Assembly: GCF_000420665.1 (NCBI RefSeq) | Contig: NZ_ATVJ01000001.1 | Coordinates: forward strand, 2,055,588-2,119,587 | Source of the DNA: Ponticaulis koreensis DSM 19734 | GTDB lineage: Bacteria; Pseudomonadota; Alphaproteobacteria; Caulobacterales; Hyphomonadaceae | Direction: 5' to 3' | Length of the DNA stretch: 64,000 bases | In this document: positions 1-9,004 of the stretch, piece by piece | Layout: each line of letters opens with the position of its first letter | Position numbering within the stretch: the stretch's first letter is position 1 | Program-made: the position numbers and the translations under genes | Notes under the pieces: generated by a model | Seen by the model: only the letters and a program-made list of their open reading frames with translations | Databases searched by the model: none | What the model was told of the DNA's origin: nothing

Positions 1-2
1 GT

Positions 3-362
3 TTACCGGCGCACATTCAAATTTCAAATGCAGAGCGCTTGATCGAAATGGGCAACGTTACTGGCGGCGAGAACCTTATCCTGAATGCAGGCCCCCAGTA
101 TGACTGGGTCTATCGGGACACTGAATGGCGGATCGTACATGTTTATGCGCATTCAGGCACGCCAGCCGGTGCCGCGCTTCTTGAAGAATACCGCCAAAAC
201 CCTTCGCCGATAGATGCTGATGAGTTCTTTGATTTGCTAGCTGCAGAGCAAGAAGAACCAGATGGCGAACCGAAGCCCGAAATGACGTTCGAAGAATTTG
301 TCGACGCTTATATGGCCGAGATGGAGCGCAAAGCGGAACGGCGCGAACTACGGGCGAATTAG
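3..362 (+). CDS. C-terminal part of an unrecognised protein, cut by window start
   Basis: The reading frame is open from base 3 with no stop or clear ribosome-binding site before it, so this is the 3' part of a gene that begins outside the window. A TTG at 39 could serve as a start but has no good Shine-Dalgarno sequence. The visible 120 residues hold a compact segment with WVYRDTEWRIVHVYAHSG, then a very acidic tail (runs of E and D) ending in an Arg/Lys/Glu-rich helix. I do not recognise the family. A hairpin directly downstream probably ends its transcript. Confidence 0.6.
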   Translation, partial: LPAHIQISNAERLIEMGNVTGGENLILNAGPQYDWVYRDTEWRIVHVYAHSGTPAGAALLEEYRQNPSPIDADEFFDLLAAEQEEPDGEPKPEMTFEEFVDAYMAEMERKAERRELRAN

Positions 363-372
363 TAAGGCGCTT

Positions 373-409
373 AGCAGTCCCCGCCAGCGCAAGGGGCTGC
401 TATCTTTTC
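373..409 (+). terminator. Probable rho-independent terminator
   Basis: AGCAG-t-CCCC at 373-382 pairs with GGGGCTGCT at 393-401, with one bulged base, and is followed by a short T run (ATCTTTT). It lies between the truncated plus-strand ORF and the convergent glycerophosphodiesterase gene. Confidence 0.5.
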
Positions 410-416
410 GATCAGC

Positions 417-1397
417 CTAGAGGCCACACTGTTCCCGGGCGATGTCGTCACCATCAATCGCCTCGGCGACTTCAAGCGGAACATCTGTCGCAATAAGCGT
501 CAGGCCGGCGTCGACCAGGTCCTGAAATTCAGACCCGTCGCCATCCGCCAAATACTCATCATCAAGGCGTTCACCCGGACGACCCAGCGTACCGAACGCC
601 GCTTCCACGCCTTCATCCAGAACCCGTTCCCATGCCGTAAAATCCGGATCACGTGTGCCGGTCCAGGCGATGAGTTGCGGCTTACGTACACCGAGATCGA
701 GGAGCGTATTGATATCACGTGCGCCAAATGCGCTGGCTGTCATCATCAGTTCCGGTGCGATGCGCGCAATTTCTGCCGCTTGGCGGTCATCATATGAGAT
801 CATGATGACGTTGTTCTCCGCGCCCGCCGTGCGGACAGCTTCAATAATGTTACGGAAGCTGGTGGTCGGCTTTTTGTCGAGTTCCAGAATAGCCCCGCTC
901 TCGACAGCCCAGTTCAGAGCGTCTTCCAGAGTGGGAATGGCATAACCGGTCTCGTTGCCGAAATTGTCCACGAGGGTCGCTTCGCTGATCTGTGCCCAAT
1001 CGAATTCCGCCACGGCGCCCTGCATGGTCGTTGTACGCGTAAGGGTGCGGTCATGCATCAGAAAGAGCACGCCATCCTGACTTTCGGCGATATCGATCTC
1101 GAAGACGCGCACATCATTATCATAGCCGTATTGAAGCGTCTCGATTGCATTCTCTGGATAGAACTCATACGGGCCGCCGCGATGTGCAGCGATGGCCGTG
1201 CCGTTATTCTCGCGCAGGCAGTCAAAGATTTCCGGCAGGGACGGTCGGGCGGCGACGGGTGTCGCTGTTGCCTCGTCAGAGCTCTGCTCTACCTCAACCG
1301 GATCAACAGAAGAGACATCAGGCGATTCTACTTCACCGAAGCAGCCTGTGAGCAGGAAAGTTGCGGCGAATAGCGGTAGTGCAGCGTTTTTAAACAT
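417..1397 (-). CDS. Glycerophosphodiester phosphodiesterase family lipoprotein
   Basis: GDPD-family enzyme that hydrolyses glycerophosphodiesters to glycerol-3-phosphate and an alcohol, here predicted to be anchored in the envelope. I start it at the ATG at 1397 (326 residues), because it gives a clean lipoprotein signal: a hydrophobic stretch ending LLTGC with Cys at residue 19. A longer frame to 1484 adds only an unlikely N-terminal extension. The core shows HRGG near residue 70, PENAIE, the acidic pair EIDI and then HDRTLTRTT, the usual catalytic and metal-binding motifs of the family. The C-terminal half keeps the TIM-barrel strands (ELDKKP, IMISYD, LIATDVP). It is convergent with the truncated ORF upstream and divergent from the acyl-CoA ligase. 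The exact substrate cannot be read from sequence. Confidence 0.9.
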   Translation of the reverse strand: MFKNAALPLFAATFLLTGCFGEVESPDVSSVDPVEVEQSSDEATATPVAARPSLPEIFDCLRENNGTAIAAHRGGPYEFYPENAIETLQYGYDNDVRVFEIDIAESQDGVLFLMHDRTLTRTTTMQGAVAEFDWAQISEATLVDNFGNETGYAIPTLEDALNWAVESGAILELDKKPTTSFRNIIEAVRTAGAENNVIMISYDDRQAAEIARIAPELMMTASAFGARDINTLLDLGVRKPQLIAWTGTRDPDFTAWERVLDEGVEAAFGTLGRPGERLDDEYLADGDGSEFQDLVDAGLTLIATDVPLEVAEAIDGDDIAREQCGL

Positions 1398-1520
1398 GAT
1401 CAGAGGACCTTGGCGATGTATATTGCGGCCTCTCTCTAACGAATATTTGTGACATGGAAAATATTCAGTGCTGCCGGGTTGCACTTTTTGTTCGTTTGAC
1501 GCTTCTTAATACCCAAAAAA

Positions 1521-1538
1521 GATGACACATGCGTCATC
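1521..1538. promoter_or_regulatory. Inverted repeat, candidate operator upstream of acyl-CoA ligase
   Basis: GATGAC (1521-1526) and GTCATC (1533-1538) form a perfect 6-base inverted repeat around a 6-base centre, 40 bases before the acyl-CoA ligase start. It lies in the 180-base gap between two divergent genes. A dimeric repressor of the TetR or GntR type would fit, but no regulator gene is adjacent. Confidence 0.35.
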
Positions 1539-1577
1539 ATACTAAGAACACGCTATTCGAACGTCAGGGAGAGGACG

Positions 1578-3221
1578 ATGAGCCTAATCGGCAAAATGCA
1601 GGATTGGCCGCTAACCGTAAACAAGGTTATCGAACACGCCAAAGCCAATCACGGTCACCGCCGTGTTATTTCGCGCTCGGTTGAGGGCCCGATTGTCGAG
1701 ACGACATACGCAGAAATTCATGACCGCGCGAAGCAGGTTTCCAACGCGCTGAAAGGTGACGGCATCAAGCTGCACGACCGTGTTGCGACGCTCGCATGGA
1801 ATACAGCCCGTCACATGGAAACATGGTTCGGCGCAATGGGCATAGGTTCCGTCCTTCACACCATCAATCCGCGTCTGCACCCTGAGCAAATTGCCTGGAT
1901 TGCAAACGATGCAGAAGACAAAATCCTCTTCGTCGACCTGACGTTCGTGCCACTGCTTGAAGCGGTTCAGGACCAGATGAAAACCATCGAGCGTTTCGTC
2001 ATTTTCTGTGACGCAGAGCATATGCCCGACACGAAGCTTCGCAACGCTGTTCCTTATGAAGATTACATCGCGGGCCAGTCTCAGGACTGCGTATGGGGTG
2101 ATTTCCCTGAAACAACACCATGCGGTCTTTGTTACACTTCTGGCACGACTGGCAATCCGAAGGGCGTTCTCTACTCTCACCGTTCAAACGTACTTCACAC
2201 CTTCATCACAGGCATGGCTGATGCACTTGGTGTAACCGTCTTTGACAAAGTTCTGCCAGTCGTTCCGATGTTCCACGCGAACGCATGGGGCCTGACATTC
2301 ACATGTCCTGCTGTCGGCGCTGAGATGATTATGCCGGGCGCGCAGATGGATGGTGCATCCATTTATGAGCTTCTGACGAAGTACAAAGTGACGATGTCAG
2401 CCGCGGTTCCAACTGTCTGGCTGATGCTGCTTCAGCACCTTGAAGCAAATGATCTCGATCTGCCGGATCTCGACCGTGTTGTTATCGGTGGTTCAGCGGT
2501 TCCTGAGCGTATTCTGCGCGCGTTCAAAGAGAAATTCGACGTCGATACAGCTCACGCATGGGGTATGACGGAAACCTCTCCGCTTGGCACGATTGGACAG
2601 CTGGTTCCGGAAATCCGCGATCAGGGCTGGGACAAGCATGTTGAGTACAAGCTCAAACAGGGCCGCATGCCGTTTGGTGTCGAGCTGAAAGTCGTTGATG
2701 ACGATGGTAATGAACTGCCACGCGATGGTGAGAGCTCTGGTCACCTGCTCGTACGTGGCTGCGCGGTTGTCGATACCTACTTCAAAGGTGCTGGCGGCGA
2801 TGGCGGTTCTGTCCTTGATGAGAACGGCTTCTTCGATACGGGCGATGTCGCGCACCTTGACCACCATGGCTACATGCAGATCACCGACCGCGCGAAAGAC
2901 GTGATCAAATCCGGTGGTGAGTGGATTTCTTCCATCGATATCGAGAACATTGCGGTGGGGCACCCGAAGGTCGCCAATGCTGCAGCTATCGGCATTTATC
3001 ACCCGAAATGGGATGAGCGCCCGCTTCTGATCATCCAACTCCATGAGGGGCAGGAAGCGACAAAGGAAGAGATGCTGAAGCAACTCGAAGGCAAAATCGC
3101 CAAATGGTGGACGCCGGACGATGTTGCGTTTGTCGAGGCTATTCCGCTCGGCGCGACCGGCAAGATCAACAAGCTTGCCCTTCGTGAGATGTTCAAGGAC
3201 TACAAACTGCCAACTGCGTAA
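1578..3221 (+). CDS. Medium/long-chain fatty acid--CoA ligase (AMP-binding)
   Basis: Adenylate-forming ligase of 547 residues that activates a fatty acid to its CoA thioester through an acyl-AMP, feeding beta-oxidation or lipid synthesis. The P-loop [11 protein letters not shown] lies near residue 186, the A5 motif GMTETSPLG near 329, and the hinge region (TGDVAH, then [15 protein letters not shown]) near 420-450. The C-terminal catalytic lysine falls in the ATGKINK segment. Overall layout and length match AlkK-like medium-chain acyl-CoA ligases. The ATG at 1578 follows a strong GGGAGAGG ribosome-binding site. An SDR gene starts 14 bases after its stop, so the two are probably co-transcribed. 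An inverted repeat at 1521-1538 may control it. Confidence 0.93.
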   Translation: MSLIGKMQDWPLTVNKVIEHAKANHGHRRVISRSVEGPIVETTYAEIHDRAKQVSNALKGDGIKLHDRVATLAWNTARHMETWFGAMGIGSVLHTINPRLHPEQIAWIANDAEDKILFVDLTFVPLLEAVQDQMKTIERFVIFCDAEHMPDTKLRNAVPYEDYIAGQSQDCVWGDFPETTPCGLCYTSGTTGNPKGVLYSHRSNVLHTFITGMADALGVTVFDKVLPVVPMFHANAWGLTFTCPAVGAEMIMPGAQMDGASIYELLTKYKVTMSAAVPTVWLMLLQHLEANDLDLPDLDRVVIGGSAVPERILRAFKEKFDVDTAHAWGMTETSPLGTIGQLVPEIRDQGWDKHVEYKLKQGRMPFGVELKVVDDDGNELPRDGESSGHLLVRGCAVVDTYFKGAGGDGGSVLDENGFFDTGDVAHLDHHGYMQITDRAKDVIKSGGEWISSIDIENIAVGHPKVANAAAIGIYHPKWDERPLLIIQLHEGQEATKEEMLKQLEGKIAKWWTPDDVAFVEAIPLGATGKINKLALREMFKDYKLPTA

Positions 3222-3235
3222 GCAGGAGGTTGTTT

Positions 3236-3985
3236 GTGCCGGAGCCTGACGTGAAGTCCATTCTGATTACGGGAGCCAGCGCGGGGATTGGTAAAGCCAC
3301 CGCGCAACTCTTCCTTGAGCAGGGTTGGACTGTCGGGCTTCTGGCGCGTCGCGGGGGTGCTCTGGCGGAAATGGCTGCCAGTCATCCCAATGCACATGCA
3401 CTTGAGTGCAATGTAACTGATCATGAAGCCGTCGATGCCGCTTTCGATAAATTTGTCGAAGCAGCAGGGCGGCTTGATGTGCTTTTCAATAATGCTGGTC
3501 GGGGCGCGTTTCCTGCCACGATTGACGAGATTTCGCCAGAGACATGGCTCTCAGTCGTGAACGTGAACCTGAATGGCATGTTCTGGTGCGCACGGGCCGC
3601 GTTCCGTCACATGCGCCAGCAGTCGCCGCAAGGTGGGCGGATCATCAATAACGGTTCGATCTCTGCGATGACGCCGCGTCCCGGCGCCACGCCTTACAAT
3701 GCGACTAAACACGCTGTGACAGGCCTCACCAAATCACTCGCGCTGGATGGTCGTCCGTATTCAATTGCTTGTAGCCAGATTGATATCGGCAACGCTGCGA
3801 CCGAGATGACCGTGCGCATGGCAAAAGGTGTTCCGCAGGCAGATGGTAGCCTGAAGCCAGAGCCGACCATGGCCGTCGAGGACGTTGCGAGTTCTGTGCT
3901 GCACATGGCGAATTTGCCTCTTGAGGCAAACATACTTTCTATGACTGTAATGGCGACGAACATGCCATTTGTAGGGCGGGGCTGA
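3236..3985 (+). CDS. SDR family NAD(P)-dependent oxidoreductase
   Basis: Classical short-chain dehydrogenase/reductase of 249 residues. The nucleotide-binding motif TGASAGIG sits at about residues 12-19, NNAGRG near 85, the catalytic Ser in NNGSISAM near 140, and the YNATK Tyr/Lys pair near 155. I choose the GTG at 3236 as start because AGGAGG (3224-3229) lies 6 bases before it; the in-frame TTG at 3230 overlaps that site. It follows the acyl-CoA ligase by 14 bases and is likely in its operon, which suggests an acyl or lipid-derived alcohol/ketone substrate (inference). Confidence 0.9.
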   Translation: MPEPDVKSILITGASAGIGKATAQLFLEQGWTVGLLARRGGALAEMAASHPNAHALECNVTDHEAVDAAFDKFVEAAGRLDVLFNNAGRGAFPATIDEISPETWLSVVNVNLNGMFWCARAAFRHMRQQSPQGGRIINNGSISAMTPRPGATPYNATKHAVTGLTKSLALDGRPYSIACSQIDIGNAATEMTVRMAKGVPQADGSLKPEPTMAVEDVASSVLHMANLPLEANILSMTVMATNMPFVGRG

Positions 3986-4028
3986 TCCACGCCTGATCTG
4001 ATATCATCTCAGCAGCGGAGATCCTTGC

Positions 4029-5279
4029 GTGACACTTTCCAGACGCCGTTTCGGACAATTAGGACTGGCTGCCGGTTTGACCGGCCTGATCGCGCCTCAA
4101 TTCGCGTCCGCCAGCGATGACGAGCTGCCTGCGATGGCTGCGGGCGCGCAACCTATCTCTCCGCTGGAGCATGAGGCGCGTATCGCAAGGGCGCAGGTGC
4201 TGATGCAGGAGCAGGGCATTGATGCGCTCGTGCTGGAGGCAGGCTCTGCGCTCTTCTACTTTACCGGTATTCGCTGGTGGCGATCGGAACGTTTTACGGG
4301 TGTGGTGATCCCTGCTGAGGGGACCCCGACAGTCGTCACTCCGTACTTCGAAGAGCCGTCGGTGCGTGAAAGCGTCAAAGTGGACGTCGACGTGCGAACC
4401 TGGCACGAGCATGAAAGCCCGTTCGCGCTGGTCGCTGGAATTCTGAGTGATGCCGGCCTGAGTGAAGGCAAGGTTGCGATAGAAGAGACGGTGCGTCATT
4501 TCATTTCAGACGGAATTGCACAGGCGGCGCCGTCGTTTGAAATGGTGTCGGGCATGAGTGTCACCCGCGGCGTTCGAATGTTTAAATCGCCTGCCGAACT
4601 CGCCCTGATGCAGACAGCCAACAACATCACACTGGCGGCTTACAGGCATATTTATCCGCGTGTCGAACTGGGGATGAATCAGTTCGATATCTCCAATCTG
4701 ATGAGCGAAACCACCCGCAGGCTTGGCGGAAATGTCGAGTTTTCAATGGTCCTGCTGAACGAGGCGAGCGCTTATCCGCATGGTACGGGTTCAGCGCAGG
4801 AAGTGCGCGAGGGCTCTGTCATTCTGATGGATTGCGGCTGCGGTGTGCATGACTATGAGTCCGACATTTCGCGTACATGGGTGTTCGGTGAACCAACTAC
4901 GAAGCAGCGTCAGGTCTGGAACACGGTGAAACGCGGCCAAGAGCTGGCGCTGGAAACGGCGCAAATCGGAACGCCGGCGGGGCAGGTGGATGCTACCGTG
5001 CGTGCCTTTTATGAACGTGAGGGCTATGGGCCGGGATATCAGACGCCGGGGCTTTCCCACCGTCTTGGCCATGGCATTGGCCTCGACGGACACGAGCCTG
5101 TAAACTTCGTTATGGGCGAGGAGACACCTCTTGCGCCGGGCATGTGTTTCTCTAACGAGCCGGGGATTTATATCTTTGGCGAATTCGGAGTTCGCCTCGA
5201 AGACTGCCTGTACATGACGGAAGATGGTCCACGCCTGTTCAGCGAGTTTGCGCCGTCGATTGAAGCGCCGTTCGGCTGA
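4029..5279 (+). CDS. Tat-exported M24 family aminopeptidase (Xaa-Pro type)
   Basis: Metallopeptidase of the M24 (creatinase/prolidase/Xaa-Pro aminopeptidase) family, 416 residues, starting at GTG 4029. The N-terminus carries a twin-arginine signal (SRRRFGQLG followed by a hydrophobic stretch and ASA cleavage site), so it is predicted to be exported folded to the periplasm. The creatinase-type N-domain is followed by the pita-bread domain with all five metal ligands visible: Asp in MDCGCG, Asp in DISRTW, His in GHGIGLDGH, Glu in SNEPGIY, Glu in RLEDC. Export of an M24 peptidase suggests trimming of proline-containing peptides taken up across the outer membrane (inference). It stands 43 bases after the SDR and may be transcribed with it. 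Confidence 0.9.
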   Translation: MTLSRRRFGQLGLAAGLTGLIAPQFASASDDELPAMAAGAQPISPLEHEARIARAQVLMQEQGIDALVLEAGSALFYFTGIRWWRSERFTGVVIPAEGTPTVVTPYFEEPSVRESVKVDVDVRTWHEHESPFALVAGILSDAGLSEGKVAIEETVRHFISDGIAQAAPSFEMVSGMSVTRGVRMFKSPAELALMQTANNITLAAYRHIYPRVELGMNQFDISNLMSETTRRLGGNVEFSMVLLNEASAYPHGTGSAQEVREGSVILMDCGCGVHDYESDISRTWVFGEPTTKQRQVWNTVKRGQELALETAQIGTPAGQVDATVRAFYEREGYGPGYQTPGLSHRLGHGIGLDGHEPVNFVMGEETPLAPGMCFSNEPGIYIFGEFGVRLEDCLYMTEDGPRLFSEFAPSIEAPFG

Positions 5280-5401
5280 TTCTGTAGCCTATTGACCTTG
5301 TTCACCCACGCCCCAGTTCCTTCTTGGAAGGGGAGAAACATTGCGTGACAAGCCTGATTCCTGCGCTATGACTCTCTCAATCTCGGGAGTGGAGTTATAA
5401 A

Positions 5402-6211
5402 ATGAGCAATTCTAAGAGTAAGGGCGGTATTCGCCTCGGGCTCGCATGGCTGGTGCTGTTTCTGGCGATCTTGCTGCCGTTCTGGTTCATGGCTGCTGGC
5501 CTCGGCTATAAATACGGCCTTTGGGATCTTGGAACCGCTTTGAGCACAATGACGGTGAACTGGGGGCCGAAGCTTGCAATGGGCATTGGCGGTGCCGGTA
5601 TCGTGCTGACAGTGCTCGGCCTGATCAAAGCGCCGCGCGTCAAAATCGTCATTCTGTCGCTCGCGGCTATTCTCATAGCGGGTCTTGTTCTCGGACGCAT
5701 GCAGGGCTTCCGAATGAATGCCCAAAGCGTTCCGCCAATCCATGATATCCAGACGGACTGGTCTGATCCGATCCAGTTCTCTGATGAAATGATGGAACTG
5801 CGTGAAGGGGCTAACCCTGTGCTCGACGCGCCTACATTTGGCAGCGGCGATAACGAACGCCTCGTGTCTGAAGCGCAAGCTGAAGCCTATCCGGAAATCC
5901 GCTCACTTATTCTGCGCGCACCGGCTGACGTGACCTATTCTGCGGCGTATTCCACGCTGGATGAGATGGGCATGGAGATCGTCACAGCAAATGAGGAAGC
6001 GGGCGTTCTGGAAGCGACTTACACCTCTACCTGGTATGGCTTTAAAGATGACGTGGCAGTCCGCATCCGTCCGCAGGGCGAAGGTAGTCAGGTGGATGTG
6101 CGCTCAGTGTCGCGTGTCGGTCGTTCCGACCTTGGTGCAAATGCCGCTCGCATCAGCGCTATTCTGGAAAGCCTGTCCAGCAAGCTGGATGTTGCGGACA
6201 TGCCGTCCTAA
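5402..6211 (+). CDS. DUF1499 domain membrane protein
   Basis: A 269-residue protein with three predicted N-terminal membrane helices (residues about 12-35, 55-78 and 82-98) followed by a periplasmic or cytoplasmic DUF1499 domain. The domain signature is the stretch STWYGFKDDVAVRIRP with the later SVSRVGRSDLGANAARI motif. The function of DUF1499 is not established. The ATG at 5402 is preceded by GGGAGTGGAG. The gene has its own upstream gap of 120 bases and ends at a strong terminator shared with the convergent MBL gene. Confidence 0.85.
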   Translation: MSNSKSKGGIRLGLAWLVLFLAILLPFWFMAAGLGYKYGLWDLGTALSTMTVNWGPKLAMGIGGAGIVLTVLGLIKAPRVKIVILSLAAILIAGLVLGRMQGFRMNAQSVPPIHDIQTDWSDPIQFSDEMMELREGANPVLDAPTFGSGDNERLVSEAQAEAYPEIRSLILRAPADVTYSAAYSTLDEMGMEIVTANEEAGVLEATYTSTWYGFKDDVAVRIRPQGEGSQVDVRSVSRVGRSDLGANAARISAILESLSSKLDVADMPS

Positions 6212-6234
6212 GCGACAGCAAAGTCTAAAAATCG

Positions 6235-6263
6235 AAACGCGGCCTTTCGGGGCCGCGTTTTTT
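6235..6263. terminator. Bidirectional rho-independent terminator
   Basis: AAACGCGGCC at 6235-6244 pairs with GGCCGCGTTT at 6251-6260, followed by a T run. It separates the convergent DUF1499 and MBL-fold genes; the stop of the MBL gene (6262-6264) sits at its edge. Confidence 0.9.
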
Positions 6264-7164
6264 ATTGCGTGAGAGTGTAGGTTCCGGACACGTCCATGGA
6301 GCCGGTGACTGACACATGCCCGTCTTTCACCAGATGGATCATATGACCGAGTACAGAGTGGCAGGCCGCTGGATGCAGGCGCGAATCCACGTCTGCATAG
6401 ATAACCTTCACCATATCGGGAATGGTAGTATCGCCCGCTTTCAGCCGTTCGAGGATTGAGGCCTCACGCGCGCGGCGGTGGGTGATGTAAGCGCCAATAA
6501 ATCCGTCCACATCGTCCGTAATCGGTGGGCCATGCGTCGGGATGAGTGTGTCGAAGCCGCGTGCACGGATTTTGTCGAGGCTTTCGAAATAGTCGCGCAT
6601 ATCGCCGTCTGGCGGAGATATCACGGTCGTCGACCAGCCCATAATATGGTCGCCCGAGAACAGCGCATTTTCTTCTTTTAGCGCAAAGCAGAGATGGTTC
6701 GATGTGTGTCCCGGAGTTTCGACCGTTTCCAGCGTCCAGCCTGGGCCTTCCAGAACGTCGCCATCATTCAGTTCGACATGTGGTTTGAAGCCATGGTCGG
6801 AGCCGGCATCCATCTGTACAGCCGATTCTTCATGGCGCGGAGCGGGTTTGCCATAGACTTTGCAGCCTGCCCATTCGGCGAGTGGATGTGCGAGAGGAGA
6901 GTGATCCATATGATGGTGGGTGACAATAACATGGCTGACCGTTTCGCCCTCGAGCGCCATTTTGAGCGCATCAAAGTGTTCTGACGTATCGGGGCCGGGG
7001 TCGATGACCGCGACGGTGCCGCGGCCGACGATATAGACGCCGGTACCGGTAAAGGTGAATGGGCCGGGATTGTTGGCAATCACACGACGTACGAGGGGGC
7101 TGATCTCTGTTACGGCGCCATAGTCAAAGTCCATGTCGCGGACAAACGGGATCTGGCCAGCCAT
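6262..7164 (-). CDS. MBL-fold metallo-hydrolase (LACTB2-like)
   Basis: Metallo-beta-lactamase fold hydrolase of 300 residues. The metal-binding HHHMDHS motif is near residue 85, followed by further ligands in ETPGHTSNH, FSGDHIMGW and PTHGPP. The C-terminal winged-helix-like segment (REASILERL through HLVKDG) matches the LACTB2/hydroxyacylglutathione hydrolase-like subgroup. I start at ATG 7164, which has AAGGGGG about 6 bases upstream; an ORF extension to 7179 lacks such a site. It lies 27 bases after the ATP-grasp-like gene and is probably co-transcribed with it. The substrate is unknown. Confidence 0.88.
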   Translation of the reverse strand: MAGQIPFVRDMDFDYGAVTEISPLVRRVIANNPGPFTFTGTGVYIVGRGTVAVIDPGPDTSEHFDALKMALEGETVSHVIVTHHHMDHSPLAHPLAEWAGCKVYGKPAPRHEESAVQMDAGSDHGFKPHVELNDGDVLEGPGWTLETVETPGHTSNHLCFALKEENALFSGDHIMGWSTTVISPPDGDMRDYFESLDKIRARGFDTLIPTHGPPITDDVDGFIGAYITHRRAREASILERLKAGDTTIPDMVKVIYADVDSRLHPAACHSVLGHMIHLVKDGHVSVTGSMDVSGTYTLTQ

Positions 7165-7191
7165 AAGGCCCCCTTTCAACGTGTTTGGAGT

Positions 7192-8118
7192 TTATTTTGG
7201 TCCGTATGATGCACGGAATTTACGTGCCATGTAACGTGTAGAGCGCAGTTTCTGGCCAAGTGGCATGGCAACAGGCGGGCCCATATCTGTCTTGTTGGCG
7301 TCAACAATATAGATGCGGCCGTCACGCTTGTCGCGCAGCACATCAACACCACCCCAGTCGAGGCCCAGCTCGGTTGCAAAGTTTTTGATGACCTCAATCT
7401 CTTCCGCGGAGAAGACAGCTTGCGGTGAGGTGAGGGTCACATCGGTGTTTTCATTGAGGAAGCGACGGCTCAGCGGGCGGCGTTTGCGGAAGACGATTGT
7501 CGGCTCGCCGCCGACCAAGGTCGTACGCAGATCTTCTACCAGATCTCCATCAATGGAGTTATCGATGAGGCGCTGATAGCTCTTGCCTTCAATCGGCTCC
7601 ATCGGCCCCTGAACGATACGGCCGTCGTGGGCTGCGTTGATTTCTGACTTTTCAACCATGAGGCCGTCATAGTCGGATGGATCAACGGCCAGATCATAGC
7701 CCGCAACGCGGGTGAACGTGGATGCGACCAGAGACTTGGAAACGTCGTTGCAGCCGAAATTGATGAATTTCACCGGATGGGAGACATCAGGCTTATCGGC
7801 ATCGCAAAGGGTCGAATCATCAAAGTGGAAGATCACGTCAGCTTTGTTGACGTCTTTTTCGATAATCGCGCCGGCAGCGTGCATGACCGGCCAGATGAAA
7901 TACCACGGACGTGGCTGATCAGGCAAAAAAGCGATTCGCGGCGCACGATGGCCCTGAATACGCTGCCAGATGCGCCAGCCTTGCGCGAGCGAGTAGAAGC
8001 TCATCCATGTCAGGATATCGTTCACCAGACCGAGATTGAAGGGAACGGTGTGCCCTGTCTTTTTCACCAGAACGCCGCCGTCCTGAATTTTAAAGTCTGA
8101 AAGCCAGTTCTTACTCAT
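7192..8118 (-). CDS. Conserved hypothetical protein, ATP-grasp-like C-terminus
   Basis: A 308-residue soluble protein that I do not recognise with certainty. Its C-terminal third has a strand-turn pattern GGVDVLRDKRDGRIYIVDANKT, which resembles the Mg-ATP-binding Asp/Asn pair of ATP-grasp enzymes. The middle part contains HFDDST and FINFGCNDVSKS. No signal peptide or membrane segment is visible. It is upstream of and 27 bases from the MBL hydrolase, so the two may act in one pathway. A ligase or kinase role is only a suggestion. Confidence 0.6.
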   Translation of the reverse strand: MSKNWLSDFKIQDGGVLVKKTGHTVPFNLGLVNDILTWMSFYSLAQGWRIWQRIQGHRAPRIAFLPDQPRPWYFIWPVMHAAGAIIEKDVNKADVIFHFDDSTLCDADKPDVSHPVKFINFGCNDVSKSLVASTFTRVAGYDLAVDPSDYDGLMVEKSEINAAHDGRIVQGPMEPIEGKSYQRLIDNSIDGDLVEDLRTTLVGGEPTIVFRKRRPLSRRFLNENTDVTLTSPQAVFSAEEIEVIKNFATELGLDWGGVDVLRDKRDGRIYIVDANKTDMGPPVAMPLGQKLRSTRYMARKFRASYGPK

Positions 8119-8251
8119 ACCCGTTTTCCCGTCGGCAGCTTCGCGCTGCTTTGTACTCTACTTATACGCGTTGCGCTTTTTCAGCGTCTTTGGCGCAGGC
8201 TTTGCGTAGATGCAATCGCATCTTTCGTTAAAGCCAGAATGGGACATTCTC

Positions 8252-8407
8252 GTGACAGACAAAATCACACCTGTTTTCTTTCGCGTGATCCGTCCGTTTG
8301 CTGCGGCACTCATCGGCCTTGCCATGGTACAGGCAATGGCTGTGCCGAGTTCAGCTCCGCCCAACGCAAGTGTCCCCTCTGTCACCATTCATATCCCAGC
8401 TGGATAA
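8252..8407 (+). CDS. Possible small exported/membrane protein
   Basis: A 51-residue frame starting at GTG 8252 with a basic N-terminus, one hydrophobic segment (FAAALIGLAMVQAMA) and a short Pro/Ser-rich tail, like a signal peptide plus a tiny mature part or a single-span protein. The frame extends to an ATG at 8210, but neither start has a strong ribosome-binding site. It fills the gap between two minus-strand genes. No family is recognised; it may be non-coding. Confidence 0.3.
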   Translation: MTDKITPVFFRVIRPFAAALIGLAMVQAMAVPSSAPPNASVPSVTIHIPAG

Positions 8408-8418
8408 AGGTGCAATCT

Positions 8419-8853
8419 TTACAGTGCAAAAAGCGCTTCGAGCGCTGGTCTGTGTGGTGACAAATCATAGCCGCCATTCATAGCTGCGGTCAGGATATCA
8501 TTGACGGGCATCGCCTTATCCAGTGCCACGGCATACGCCCACAGAGTTGTTGAGCGTGTGCCGGAACGGCAGAAGGCGAGCACTTTCTGACCTTCGTGTG
8601 CTTTGAGGACTTCCAGCGTCGCTTTTACATCGCTCATTTGTGGTGGCGCTGTGATCGGAATGTGAACGAAGGGCAGCTGGTTTGCATCTGCGCGATCTTT
8701 GATCAGTGCGGTTGCTGGCTGGTCAGGTGTTTCGCCATCAGGGCGATTCATGATGATGGCTGCGAAGCCTTCACTGGCAGCGATATCGATTTCGTCTGGT
8801 TCGATTTGAGGCGCGGCATAAAAATGATCGGTGATCTTACGAAAATTGTGCAC
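8419..8853 (-). CDS. TIGR01244/DUF442 family protein (Cys phosphatase fold)
   Basis: A 144-residue protein of the TIGR01244 (beta-lactamase hydrolase-like, BLH/DUF442) family, which has a dual-specificity phosphatase fold and is often linked to persulfide or sulfur metabolism. The Cys-based P-loop FCRSGTRS lies near residue 95, and the expected GFAAIIMNRPDGE motif near residue 30. Such domains are fused to ETHE1-like or rhodanese domains elsewhere; here it stands alone. The gene lies in a minus-strand position with no obvious operon partner. Confidence 0.85.
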   Translation of the reverse strand: MHNFRKITDHFYAAPQIEPDEIDIAASEGFAAIIMNRPDGETPDQPATALIKDRADANQLPFVHIPITAPPQMSDVKATLEVLKAHEGQKVLAFCRSGTRSTTLWAYAVALDKAMPVNDILTAAMNGGYDLSPHRPALEALFAL

Positions 8854-9004
8854 GATCTGACCTCCACATGAGTGTTATCTGCGGAAATCCTGATGCCAGT
8901 CTTGTCGATCAAGGTAAACCCATGCCAGATAGGCCGCTCACGGAATCCCGGCTGGGCGTATTAATCAGCTGTCCGAAAATCTGAGTGGAGTACCAAGTTT
9001 CATC

